DNA of 64,000 nucleotides, taken from positions 12,592,501 to 12,656,500 of the forward strand of contig NC_090283.1 of assembly GCF_037392515.1 (NCBI RefSeq). Reading direction: 5' to 3'. The position numbers were made by a program, and so were the translations under genes. Shown one piece after another: positions 45,426 to 56,765 of the stretch. How positions within the stretch are numbered: position 1 is the stretch's first letter; each line of letters starts with the position of its first letter. The DNA comes from Haliotis asinina. Its lineage: Eukaryota > Mollusca > Gastropoda > Lepetellida > Haliotidae. The notes under the pieces were generated by a model. The model saw nothing but the letters and a program-made list of their open reading frames with translations, made no database searches and was not told where the DNA came from.

Positions 45426-45689
45426 AGTATTGCATGGTTGCACTGTCCCCCATTTGTATTTTAGCAACAATTGTGCATGGGTATTTAAGCAAAGTCCGTT
45501 TATACTGTTTTGGGAATTTATCATACGATTTTCACTTAATCACGGCCTTGTGCCTTGCTACTCGACCACAGACTGTGTTTTGGAGAATGTTTTCTGAAAA
45601 CATTCACATTATGGCAGTATCTGTGATTGCGAAAAGGTTAATTTAAAGGCGACAATTTAAAAGCTTTGTAACTGATTGTCAGTGTAAAA

Positions 45690-45760
45690 CCTGTTTGAAT
45701 CATGACACGGCTGAAATGTTGCTGATGTGATGATAAATCGTAGTTTACTCACTCACCCGA
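45690..45760 (+). mobile_element. LINE 3' tail remnant
   Basis: ACACGGCTGAAATGTTGCTG and ATGTGATGATAAATC, ending TTTACTCACTCACC. It matches the remnant at 27048-27110 in position relative to the NXPE start, and is evidently the same old insertion shared by both duplicates. Confidence 0.75.
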
Positions 45761-45889
45761 TGGTATACATAATGAACAACAATGCAAGCATAAACATCCT
45801 TTCACTATACCAACCATCCAACGAGTTTAATGAATTACAGATCGTGATAACAAAGGGTGTCCATAATGCCTATTTATTTTTTTTTACAG

Positions 45890-48800
45890 ATGTTGAACAT
45901 GAAACATCTCACCTTGCTTGTCCTACTAGTCTGCATATACCTGTTGTTATTGTGGAGCAGCTATGTCAAGTACGTATTGCTGTGTGGCACTATAAGTCTT
46001 TGTAAAACTGTGCTCTGGCTGTTTGTGGGTGGCTGATTGTGTTAGGAGTGTGTGGTAATGGGACGTAGGGCTGTAGGTGATGTGTGTTGCTGACTGCTTA
46101 AAAACATAGGCAAGTGTCCAACCAGCAATGTTCTAGCTATACGGCGACGGTCTTTAAATATTTGCGTCTGGACTAGAAAATCCAGTAACCAACAGCATGA
46201 GCATCAGTACAGCAATTACGACATGATGAACTGCGTCAACAAAGTCAGTGAGCCTTTTTTGACAACCAAATACTGTTAGACTTTGAGCTCTTGAAATGCA
46301 TGATGCAGTAAACTCCTTTTGTTACTTCAGAGAATATTTACAAAGACCTGAACAGAATGATAGTCGGCAAAACTTTAGCAAGCAGTGAAGTAATATCAAG
46401 CCTTTGATGATCAGCAACTGAAAGTAGATCACTTTGCTGCTAATGTTTTTTTTACAGTACTTTCGCCACCTGCATAGATTCACATAATTATGCACAAGTT
46501 TCGTTTAAGCCATATGATGCACATGCTCGAGTGTAATAATGTCTTCATTATCTATTGTATTCATGCTCATTTTTCATTTACTTCATGTTCATTTGTTAAT
46601 GACGTCACAGTCGACACGTGTACATATGATATATATGATACTGGTTATGTTTCACCATGTAGGTAATAAATGCTCTTTATGGCATGAAAAATGATTTTCG
46701 ACCGCTGCATCATATGCGTTACAAATCTTTTCAAAACAGCTGACACTCCAAGTCGTTTCATCTTTGTTTTTAAATGTAAAAAGCACATTTTGGTTGTTTT
46801 ACTGTGAAGTTTCCATATCATTGTTTTGTAACCCTAAGCAACACTTACTTAATATAATAAATGAAGTTACCAGATATGTTTATAATTCATTCTGATTTAC
46901 TGTCAACGATGTCACAGGAGTGCTTATTCAGGCAACCAATACTTACCCCTTTTGGGACATTGATTTTCAGTCCATTCATGTACATGTCACCACTACATGA
47001 TAAATGTTGAAGGTTATTTCATTTGGAAAGTACACAGGCCTATAGCAGGTATTTACGGCACAAGTGTAAGTTACATTGGTCAAAATCCAAGTTTTTAAAT
47101 ATTTACATACTTAGCTCTTATCATCTTATGCATACTTGCCTTACTGACTGCGGAAGTCGAGATTGAAAGCTTGCGAAGATGATTTGATTGAAGGCAGCAG
47201 GAGTGACCGTTAAAGTCAAGGCAGTCGATCACTTGGCGACGTTGAAACGTTACTCCTTTCACATAGAACGGAAGGTAGAAGGGTGATAGCTGGGAGGTAG
47301 ATACATCTCGGGATGGCCTCAGATTTGATGATAAGAAGTAAGTATGTAAATGTCTGAAGTACTTCGGTTTTACTAACTTTTCAACTCACCTCATGTCATT
47401 TTATGCATCTTATCTGACAGACTATAAGGAGGGCCGTCCCAATCGCTGTTTACCCAACATAACCAGTGGATCAGACGCATGGAACAATGAATCCTTGGGG
47501 GTCTGCAAGCAAAACAAAGACCATGAAAGTGAAACGAATAAGGGATACAATAGGTGATGCGCGATCACGATTGTCCTTATACGTAGTTCACAACACACCA
47601 AAGAAAGAGAACACCATCTCTTACCTTAGTGAGTAGAAGCTTGAGTCAGCTGTTCACAGCGATCGCTAAAGGTCCAAAACTCTGAAGCCCCTCAGCATCC
47701 TTCAAAAGCCCATGGAAACTGTGTTTGACTTCCAAAACCAGCTTTCCATAGATTCCTCATAATCTAGATAGAAATCTCTCCCTGAACTAGTTGAACCAGT
47801 AAGCCACCTACTTCTGTCTGAGCGTCTGGAACTCTTGTCTCGAGTAAGTCGAAGGAGAAGGAGGAGGAGTAGACTTAACGACAGTGTCTGGCGTTAGTGT
47901 ACGTGTCAGCTGAGGAGATGTAGGCAATTGAAGGACATGACACCTGGCACAGGGGCCTCGTCGATGTGTGTTGTGATGTGACTGGTTAAATATGGAATGC
48001 ATGAAATTATATATGACACTTGGGTCAATACCCTGAATTGGAGCGGACCATCGTTTTGCTGTACATCAAAATTCTGAAACACAGCTTTGTAAATCCTCAT
48101 TTTGTGAATTACATAATCCCACCTAATTTGGTAAACCACTCCCCAGCTGAGCATTTAACTGTTGAGGTATGCGAACCGCAGGTTGCAGGCTGCCCAGTTG
48201 ATGTGCACCAGCATTGAGAAGTGTGTTCTTGAACTGAAAAACACCTGCACATAATGATGTGTCATTCCCCGTAGATGCACCACCGTGGAGAGGTGCCCTT
48301 TCTCCATCACGTTCATTCTGTACACTGAGTGTGCCCTGTCCAGTAGGTTGATAGATGGGTCCATCGTCATCTGGTCAACATTCCCCTCAGAGACGCTAAC
48401 GAAACTTAGCGCCGCATTCCACGGCGGTAAACCCAATGCATTTTAGCAATGTTCTATTCTCAATAATTGACGCTATAGAGTTAATAAGGATGAGTGTTGA
48501 CCTACGCCTCCTAAAGCCAGTCTGTTCGTCGATGAGCAGATTGTTGCATCCATTCCAATAGGCGTGTGTTCAGTTTGCTGTAATACACCTTGTGCACCTG
48601 GAGTAAGAGGTATCCCCTTGTATGCAAGTGGTTCATTTGAGGATGACTTAGGAATGAGGTTCATAATTCTTTTCGAGCACATTTCTAGCACCACTGATGT
48701 CTCAGAACGGAAACTGTTGAGTCTGTGTAGCTAATAGTTTGTTCTCCTTTGAGTACTTCTGCGGGCATGTCATCCACACCCGTTACTTTACCGTCTTTTG

Positions 48801-51800
48801 CTCTCGCCATGGACCGGCAAACCTCATTCAGCGTGATTTCCTTCTTGAAAGGCAGCGAAAGTAAGTACAGTATGTCCCCATAGTCCGCGATATGGTGATG
48901 TACCTTCAGTTGCTGACAATCTATAGCCCATTTGTATAATGTATTGTTCTCTATAGTTAAAGTGCTTTAGATTTACTTACTAGTCTTAAATGGATATCTG
49001 TGATATATACTAGTGGTTTTACTGTTCTTCGTCAACAGGGTTTTAGTTCCTTATATTCATTCATTCTACAATGCCAATATTAAAATTGTTCTCGTCACGA
49101 TATGGCTGCAATATTGCCGATGTGACGATATATATCAACTCACTGAGGCATAACTGAGTTATGTGTTAAAAGGATTTGCATGGATGTGATTTCCCATTAT
49201 GATCAGTATTTGATGTGATGCTGAAACGGGCAACCTTCAGCTGTTGGGGATCTGCAGCTCATTTTTTATATTGTATCATCTTCGACGGTCAATGTATTTT
49301 CGATTTAATTACTAGTTTTAAATATTTATCTGTGATAACCAAGTTAGTTTTACTGTCCCTTGTCTACAGCTATTCTAAATTAATTACCTTGTTTTTATCG
49401 CTATATGGCTGTAATATTTAATGTAAACTTTTAACTCACTCACGCCTTAAAATCAAGTTGCGTGTCCGGGCCCTGTTTCACAAAACTCTCGTAAGCCTAA
49501 GGTCTCGTAACTTTTCTCGTAACATTCCTACTTCCTATGTTACAGTATAGGAGGTACGAATGCTACGAGAAAAGTTACGAGACCTTAGGCTTACGAGAGT
49601 TTACATAGGTACGAATGTTACGAGAAAAGTTACGAGACCTTAGGCTTACGAGAGTTTTGTGAAAGGGGCCCCTGATTGTTAGTGGCGGGGATATGAGTGG
49701 ATATTGAGTTCTGTATTTCCGTACCTACATCTACTTTACCTAATCTTATAATATTTCAACATTCACCTTTATTACATTACATAACATTCTATTTCCTTAT
49801 GAAGGTAAGTCAAAGCATGTTCGATAACACTCTGAACACCAAATGCAGTGAGTGCTATTTAAACACCGTGGGTGCATGTCCTTGTTTGACGTGAGATCGT
49901 TATACCTTATACAATAATATCGTAGCAAAAAGGGTTGCTAAAATACAAGCAGAACAAAACATATCTATCAATAAACGCTGAAGGAACACAAAAAATATCA
50001 GAAATGCGAACACGCCGCCACCATGACGCAGCCCCCATAACAACTGGTTTGACAAACTGGTTAGAGAGACTGGTTAGAGAAACTGGTTAGACAAACTGGT
50101 TAGACAGAGTGGTTATTTACCACATGGGAATAAATGCAACAGCCATCATCTGCGTCTGATTCGTTGCACAAAATGACAAAGGAATTACTTTTCCACGCAG
50201 TCACGTTAACGACAGTCGTGACCTTACCGGTCGCTCCAGTTGTCTTAAATCGAACTGCCTGTGGAATAGGTTAGCAAGCTTTTGATCTTGACTTCCATAG
50301 TCTGTTTTTAAAAGCAAGGCAAATATGCATAAGATGATAAGAGGTAAGTTAACATTTCAGACATGTGGCATGTGTTTAGCTGTTATGTGGGTATATAAAC
50401 TGACGATTATATGTGACATGAACTTTTACTGTTGTAGTTTGTTTCTTTGTAGAGTTCAACCCTTAACAGGGCCCTCCCCTTCAAGAGCTGAATACAAAAA
50501 TCAAACACCTTTCGTGGCTATTAAAATCAACCAAGAAATCTTTATGATGAATGATACCGAAATAAATGATTTCAATCACCATACGTCTGCAACAGCTTCA
50601 AAGATGTCTCTTGTTAATCCCCAAAAGGTTTACACACTTAATGAAACAATCCGTGTGAAGATTGTACTATTTGACCACAAGAACAGACCCAAAACTCGAG
50701 GTGGAGATATGCTTATTGTATGGATGCGAGACAAAACCAAAGGAGCTGCTTTAGCAGGATCTGTCATTGACCATGACAACGGGACATACACGGGTACTCT
50801 GCGCATCTTGTGGGCCGGGCACGCTGTCATCCGTGCAGGAATACTGTGTACAAGAGAAAAAATGGTTTTCATGCAGAGAGAATTCAAGAAAGGATATGTC
50901 GGAAAGAACATCACATGCTTATTTCACGCACCTAATTTAACTGAGATCACTTCGGGACACATGGATCACACATTCCTGAGAATGGGACAAGTTTGCAATC
51001 TAACAGACAAACATTACGGTGTCCCTTTGTATTGTGACAAACCAAAGAAGAACGGAACTCAATGTAGTCACTGGACAAGCATCAATTCAGTTCCGTTTGT
51101 GAGGATGACACTGAAGCCTAACAGCGAATGGTTTTTGAAGTAAGTATGAATGTGAGGATAAATTTTGATTTAGGTAGAGGAGCTGAACAGCATTTTTTCA
51201 TGAAAGGACGCATCGAGGCGTGTATGGACAAAATCAATGTAATGTGACAGGGACGTAAAGCATAACCTTCCCGTATATCGTTGATCTGATGTCAATGAAT
51301 AGCCACGTCCTAGTCAATCCACCTATATGTACTCACCGGAACTACTACATATACAGATATAAGGTAATAATCAAATTACACAGTTCTTTGTGTATAACTG
51401 GCCACAGAGACCCATCATTCAAGTTGATCATGACTTCCATTACAAATGTTCTTGGGAGGCATGCAGATGTTGGTATTCAGGTATTAGACAAAATGTCATG
51501 GATGTCAACTTCCTCGGTATTGTTTACACTATGTAACAGACAGATAAACGTTCTGTAAGCAATAACGAGCAAGAAGACATCCATAACATTATGTCTTACT
51601 CCATTACATGCATCTTAATTCATTTTGAAGATTATTGTCTAAATCTCTTGTTTATATGAAAGCATCATTCGTAATTTCAGGACCGCCGGCCCAGATACTT
51701 TACCAGGCAATATCACAGTACACATTCCATCTGGTTTGTATGCAGCGTCCTATGTACCTATCTATAAGTCATATTCTTTATCAATATTTTTGGTAAATTG

Positions 51801-54800
51801 CCCATTTATATATAAGTTCAACATCCTGATACAACAAACTAGATTGGCAGGGCAAATTAAATGAAATAATTTCCGAAATATTTAGCTTCATCCAAATATT
51901 GGCCGCCAAATCAGAAGATTTGAGGGGTAAAGGAAAGCAACCGTAAGTTCTAACTTACATCGAAGACAAGGCTAACCGATATGAATCATGAAATGAGAAA
52001 TTATGTCAGGATATTGAATGATCTGAATGAGTTTTAAATAAAGGTAAATGCAACTTAGGAAAATCGAGAAAGAAGTGACTAGTCCAATGCTAAAGGAAAT
52101 GAACGCCATCAGATGAAGTAAAGTGAAATGTGGAAATACAGAGCCATGTGTGGTTGCCTTTGAAGAAAATCATAACAAACCACAAAATCAGCAATAAATT
52201 GTGTACATTGAGTTTGAGGAAGATCAGCTTGAACATCAGGCCGACCACCTACATAAACTCTATCTGAGGCATCTGTCATGGAAATAATGTGTTTTATACC
52301 GTTAGTGAATCGCAGCATGAATCATGTAGTACACAAAGGTTATGGGAACACTCTAAAATGTGAGTGAGTGAGTTGAGTTTTACCCCGCACTCCGCAGTGT
52401 TCCAGATATATGGCGGCGCTCTTTAAATAATCGAGTCTGAACCAGACAATCCAGTGATCAACAATATGAGCATTGATCTGCGCAATTGGGAACCGATGAC
52501 ATGTGTCAACCAAGTCAGGTAGCCTGATCACCCGATCTCGTTAGTCGCCTCTTACGACAAGCAGAGACTTGTTATGCAGCTTGTTGAATTCACCTTAGAG
52601 TATAAAGGACCAAACCACATTTAGACGTATGTATGACAATCAAATTTTAGAGTATATCCATACTTTCTGTTTCTAGTATATATCAGATCTGTAGAGACTC
52701 AGTGCATAAGTTGCTACCACAGGATCCCACCTGGCAGAGGTCGGACATTTTACATGCCCATCTTGGAGGTGCCAAATATGGCTGCCACAGACTCATTGGT
52801 CTCTATTCGCTCCTTTCCGTAAACTACAAGAAAGTCCCGTTGAATGTTTTGTGGAAATATACGACAAAACAATCTGAATGTGCGTAAGGATTGAGGTGCA
52901 TTGTTCAAAAGTAGGTTTCGAGATTTTACGTGAGCTTTCCAGCATGTTTAAGTGAGTGAGTGAGTGAGTGAGTTTAGTTTTACACCGCACTCAGCAATAA
53001 TCCAGCTATATGGCGGCGGTCTGTAAATAATCGAGTCTGGACCAGACTATCCAGTGATCAACAACATGAGCATCGATCTGCACAATTGGGAACCGATGAC
53101 ATGTGTCAACCAAGTCAGCGAGCCTGACCACCCGTTCCCGTTAGTCGCCTCTTACGACAAGCTGAGTCGCCTTTTATGACAAGCATGGGTTGCTGAAGGC
53201 CTATTCTACCCCGGGACCTTCACGGGTCAATTTTAGGTAATATAGTTATAACACTGCGCCAAGTTTCCAAACAATATGTTTACATATAACTGATGATCTT
53301 TAATCTTAAACACTGTGCTTCCATTTCTCTGAACTGTGCATTTTAACTCTGACGTTTCTAAGGTAATTTATACTAGCATTTGACCACGTTTATGACATCA
53401 TATTTACACACGCAAGCACTGGTAGACAGTCAATGCGCGCATTCCTCTAGTTTATGTTACTTTTAACTTATTTGGCATATCCCTTTCGGGACAGCTGATA
53501 CGAAGTGTGAGTTTATTTGCTTTTCCATGAAAAACATATATATTTGACACCTATTTAGAAATGCATATTTGGTAAAATATACGAGCCCTTACATTAGCAA
53601 GCTTGGAATGAATACGTTAGAATCATTACCATAATAACTTTTTGAACAGATTAAAATATTGCCAAAGCAGAAGATCTTGAGAGCTTCAGTAATGGTTATT
53701 GCATTTCGAGTCAAAGAGAAATGTAGTTGCCGTTTTTCTCTGAAGTAGTTGTGATGCACCTGTGCCTGTATGAAGTCCTTCCACTGGAAAACGGGTTGGT
53801 ATTCGAATTGTCTCACGAGGTGGACGGGGGTGTGATAAATGACCTTACTTAGATCGGAATTTTGAAAATCTTCCACTGGCGTTACTAAAGATTCCACAGA
53901 GACATGCGAGTGTCATAGAGAATGTTTGTTTCAAGGAAGGATGACAAATAACAAAGTCCAAGGATGATGCCCCTGGAGAGTCGGAGAAAAGATCCCTCTC
54001 CACACTACCCTCCCTTTACCAGAACATTCGACGAGTCTATTAGGCGTGAACAGTGTGAGCTTAGTTGTCCAAAGTCTAAAGCTCTATACTCTATGACTCT
54101 ATACTGTAAGGGTAAACATTCACACTAACATTTGTCCTAACAGACCTTTGTCATATATTTGGAATATTAGCTGATTCCTACGGTGGACAACAAACAAAAA
54201 ACACAAACTATCTTGTTATCAATGTTTCAGCTCCCAACCCAACGCTGTCTTCAAACAACCCTTGCTCCAGGACAAACTTCCGGCACACCTGGCTGTCAAA
54301 CCCTGCTGGCTTCTTCCACAACTCTACGTGGCGCCCCCTGTCGTGTTTTAATTATATAACAGGCAACGACGTTGACCGCTGCCTAGCAAACAGAACTCTT
54401 AGAATGTTTGGTGATTCCACTGTCAGACAGTTGCTTACTTTCTTGTTCAAATATCAGAATCTTACATGGAGAATAGGACCCAAGGATACTAGCAGCAACT
54501 TTATACCCACGAGCAAATGGTATTCCTATTCCGAGGCACACAACAAGAGGTTCCACTATACTGTCTTTTGGTCTCCCCATGGTCTACCCATGTCGTTTGA
54601 ACATGCCAACAGGACTGCGATTCGACCATCTTTTGTCCATCTAGATGAAATACCTTCCGGTTCTAGAGACATTGTTCTCATTAACCTTTATGCTCATTTC
54701 CAGTTGTTTCCCGTACACGTGTTTAAGACTCGAATGAAGCTGATAAGACTAGCAATAGAAAGACTACTGCTGCGATCACCTGACATAAAAATTGCCATTA

Positions 54801-54895
54801 AAGGATCTCACTATTTTATTAAACATAGTTCTAGAGATATTGTTCTTATTAATCTTTATGCTCATTTCCATTTTTTTTCCTTTACACATGTTTAA
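45890..54895 (+). CDS. NXPE family protein, second copy, last exon duplicated and frameshifted
   Basis: Exons 45890-45969, 50453-51139, 51681-51733 and 54231-54895 fit with matching phases. Exons 2 and 3 have exactly the same lengths (687, 53) as the minus-strand paralog. Residues 5-22 form a signal-anchor (KHLTLLVLLVCIYLLLLW). Exon 2 encodes the neurexophilin-like domain; exon 4 begins the PC-esterase domain with FGDSTVRQ. As read, the protein ends after 494 residues at TAA 54893-54895: an in-frame 168-bp duplication starts at 54830, and an extra T in the T-run at 54871-54878 shifts the frame. The rest of the domain, including DIHP-type NIHPSEQ, continues in the shifted frame to 55199. It is either a decaying copy, an assembly error in the T-run, or spliced around (see findings). 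Intron 1 holds SINE, LINE and MITE copies; intron 3 holds two SINEs. Confidence 0.82.
46112..46254 (-). mobile_element. Diverged SINE, antisense
   Basis: + strand shows CCAGCAATGTTCTAGCTATA, CGGCGACGGTCTTTAAATA, TCTGGACTAGAAAATCCAGT, CAACAGCATGAGCATCAGT and CAAAGTCAGTGAGCCT. Located in intron 1 of the + NXPE gene. Confidence 0.82.
46255..48129. other. Intronic sequence, nothing recognised
   Basis: Part of intron 1 of the + NXPE gene. The stretch 47800-48130 could be a further decayed part of the reverse transcriptase fragment to its right, but no motif is clear. Confidence 0.4.
48130..48860 (-). mobile_element. Fragment of a second LINE family (reverse transcriptase)
   Basis: Minus-strand frames read EVCRSMARAKDGKVTGVDDM followed by PAEVLK, then NLIPKSSSNEP, KVYYSKLNTRLLEWM and NNLLIDEQTGFRRRRST, the fingers/palm entry of an RTE- or CR1-like reverse transcriptase. 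It is distinct from the RNase H-bearing LINE. Frames change several times and the catalytic box is not visible, so it is an old fragment. Confidence 0.7.
48865..49147 (+). mobile_element. Truncated LINE 3' end
   Basis: GTATGTCCCCATAGTCC, CTATAGCCCATTTGTATAAT, GTTCTTCGTCAACAGGG, GTTCTCGTCACGATATGGC, AATATTGCCGATGTGACG and an AACTCACTGAG end. It lies in intron 1 of the + NXPE gene and abuts the second-LINE fragment. Confidence 0.9.
49210..49445 (+). mobile_element. Truncated LINE 3' end, diverged subtype
   Basis: GGGGATCTGCAGCTCATTTT, ACTGTCCCTTGTCTACAG, TTTTTATCGCTATATGGCTG, TAATATTTAATG and a TTTAACTCACTCAC tail. It shares changes with 55365-55602 (TTTTATCG or TTTTCATCG before TTATATGGC), suggesting a subfamily. 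Confidence 0.82.
49468..49671. repeat. Foldback MITE-like element with one extra half-arm, 204 bp
   Basis: Left arm GGGCCCTGTTTCACAAAACT then CTCGTAAGCCTAAGGTCTCG and TAACTTTTCTCGTAACATT. The right arm is its inverse, ending GAGAGTTTTGTGAAAGGGGC. The inverse arm occurs twice in tandem (the GTTACGAGACCTTAGGCTTA units at about 49574 and 49629), so one arm has been duplicated. No coding capacity. Confidence 0.88.
50042..50115. repeat. Short tandem repeat, 15-16 bp unit, five copies
   Basis: The core ACTGGTTAGA recurs with spacers GAG, GAA and CAA between TGGTTTGACAA and GTGGTTAT. It lies in intron 1 of the + NXPE gene. Confidence 0.85.
52360..52566 (-). mobile_element. SINE, antisense, 5' end lost
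   Basis: GTGAGTGAGTTGAGTTTTAC, ATATATGGCGGCGCTCTTTA, AATAATCGAGTCTGAACCAG, CTGCGCAATTGGGAACCGAT, TTAGTCGCCTCTTACGACAA. It stops just before the usual 5' segment. Intron 3 of the + NXPE gene. Confidence 0.92.
52950..53228 (-). mobile_element. Full-length SINE, antisense
   Basis: A GTGAGTGAGTGAGTGAG tail, GTTTTACACCGCACTCAGC, CTATATGGCGGCGGTCTGTA, GAACCGATGACATGTGTCAA, TTAGTCGCCTCTTACGACAA followed by a second CGCCTTTTATGACAAG unit, and CCCCGGGACCTTCACGGGTC at the 5' end. Best-preserved copy in the window. It has the same doubled 5' motif as 41102-41368. No clear target duplication. Confidence 0.96.
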
Positions 54896-54997
54896 GGTTC
54901 GAATGAAGCACATCAGACTTGCAATAGAGAGACTACTGAGACGATCACCTAACATAAAAATCGCCATTAAAGGACCCCACTATTTTGTTACACATGA
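54662..54997 (+). repeat. In-frame 168-bp tandem duplication inside an NXPE exon
   Basis: TCTAGAGACATTGTTCTCAT at 54662 recurs as TCTAGAGATATTGTTCTTAT at 54830, and similarity continues through GCAATAGAAAGACTACTG / GCAATAGAGAGACTACTG to CACTATTTT. The first copy is close to the minus-strand paralog; the second copy and everything after it are more diverged. The junction therefore joins sequences with different histories. Confidence 0.92.
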
Positions 54998-55199
54998 TCC
55001 GCACTTCTCGTTAGGTGGAATGTGGGGACCTGTATATGCTAAAATTATCAGACAAGAATTTGTTGCTCTTTATGACCGTGTCATCTATCTCGATCTTTGG
55101 GACATGCTCGTTTCTGTTGAGAATGCTAACATTCATCCTTCTGAACAATTGTTAATGACAATGCTTCCAACTTTGTTCGGATATGTGTGTATAAAATGA
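54896..55199 (+). pseudogene. 3' part of the NXPE PC-esterase exon in a shifted frame
   Basis: Continues the esterase domain (FKVRMKHIRLAIERLLRRSP, GGMWGPVYAKIIRQEFVALY, YLDLWDMLVSVENANIHPSE) to the stop at 55197-55199. Coding constraint looks preserved, as no stop occurs in about 100 codons and the acidic-His region is intact, so it may still be used through splicing or in another haplotype. Confidence 0.75.
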
Positions 55200-55364
55200 A
55201 GATAATGACTGGTCATATTAATTATTACACGTTCCCATTCAGTTTCTAATGACAGTTGTGAATATAATGTGATTACTCTGTCAAAAAACAATGTTACACT
55301 CATGCCTCATTGTTTTTGTCTTTGGGGTTTGGTTAAATGACACATTTTGTATGGTGTAGTTTCC

Positions 55365-55602
55365 GAACTGCTGGAGTTTTAACCCTAACCCTCTGGGTTT
55401 TTTTATTATATCGTCTTCTCTAGCTAAATTGTTTTTGATTTCTTTACTATTTTTACTATGTATAAATATGTATCTGTGATAGTGTAGTTAGTTTTACCGT
55501 TCTTTGTCGACAGATAATTTAAACTGATTATCTTGTTTTCATCGTTATATGGCTATACTATTGCCGATGCGAGGTAAAAGTTTAACGCACTAACTCACTC
55601 CT
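55365..55602 (+). mobile_element. Truncated LINE 3' end, diverged subtype
   Basis: TTTTACCGTTCTTTGTCGAC, CTTGTTTTCATCGTTATATG, GCTATACTATTGCCGATGCG and a TTTAACGCACTAACTCACTC tail. It lies just downstream of the + NXPE gene. Confidence 0.82.
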
Positions 55603-56765
55603 AGTTTTTAGAGTGAGAAAGTTAGTTCATTTTGTGTCAATTCGGGTCTCTACTGTCATACTTGTTGAATATAAAATTCGTTTGAATTGCGAAGAGGACA
55701 TAATCTTTCATTTGGAGGTGTTTTAATCCATCGTAATGTTTATACTGGAAGGAAAGGGTTTGAGGTTCTGATTACAATAGTTGTGAATAATAATAAATTT
55801 ACATAGATTTAGCATCTCAATTCAGAATGGTAAAGAATATGAATAGCTCTCTTGAATATTGTTTTTCATATCCAAGTCTGTAGATTAAAGTCTTTCAGTT
55901 TGTTTTCAACATGTTTTCCCATTCTTGTATTCATATACATCCACCCACCCCTATGTATGTTGCTCTGTTGGATCACACATTACAGGGCCTATGGACCCCA
56001 ATTATTACTTGAGTAGTTACAGGAAAACAACAACGTGTACGGTACCTTTTCAACAACCCATACAGTTGTTCGTGGAAGTCGCCGTTTGGCGACTGAGTTT
56101 GTGTGATGTGCTTAGGTGCCCACATATGAGGGTGCGGGTTCGTTTTCAACAAAGAAAGTGTAATCCCAAATATGACATACGTTAAACGCGTACAGTTGAT
56201 TTGTTTACACGGTGTCTAAGTTATTGTTTTTGTGAATATCTCAGTTTGTATGCTTAGCCAGACGCTAAACTCTTGATACGGCTGCTGTCTCATTTAACCT
56301 GAAACTACACAATATGAAATGCATTTAAATGGTAATGTTGAAAAGACGATTTCTCGGGTTTTTCGATTGGCGGATGTCAGCGGTGTTATGTACGAGAGTC
56401 AAGGTATTTACGAGTGATATTTAGGTGTTTTCCTACAGTCTCTTCATCAAAAATTTATAAATATATATATTTTTCATTTATGTATTTTTTTGACTGCGTG
56501 GATGATGTGGGTGCGCAGTTGTCAGATGTTGTATTCAACTCGTCTGAAACAGCAGAGGATGGAGTGTGTCTGGGGGTAGATTGAAGTGAAGATTAATATT
56601 ACACTTGCTGTGGTTTTGTAATTAAATGAGTGCAAGTATGCTTTGGTTGGTAGACCTGTACTAGAATGCAGGTATCCTAAAACTACCTAGATTTCATCCA
56701 CATCAAGTAATTGAAATAACCTTCTTCTTCGATAAAACAAAGTCACAATCATACCTTCCTTCACA
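55603..56765. other. No gene recognised
   Basis: AT-rich sequence with no supported reading frame or repeat. Confidence 0.45.
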
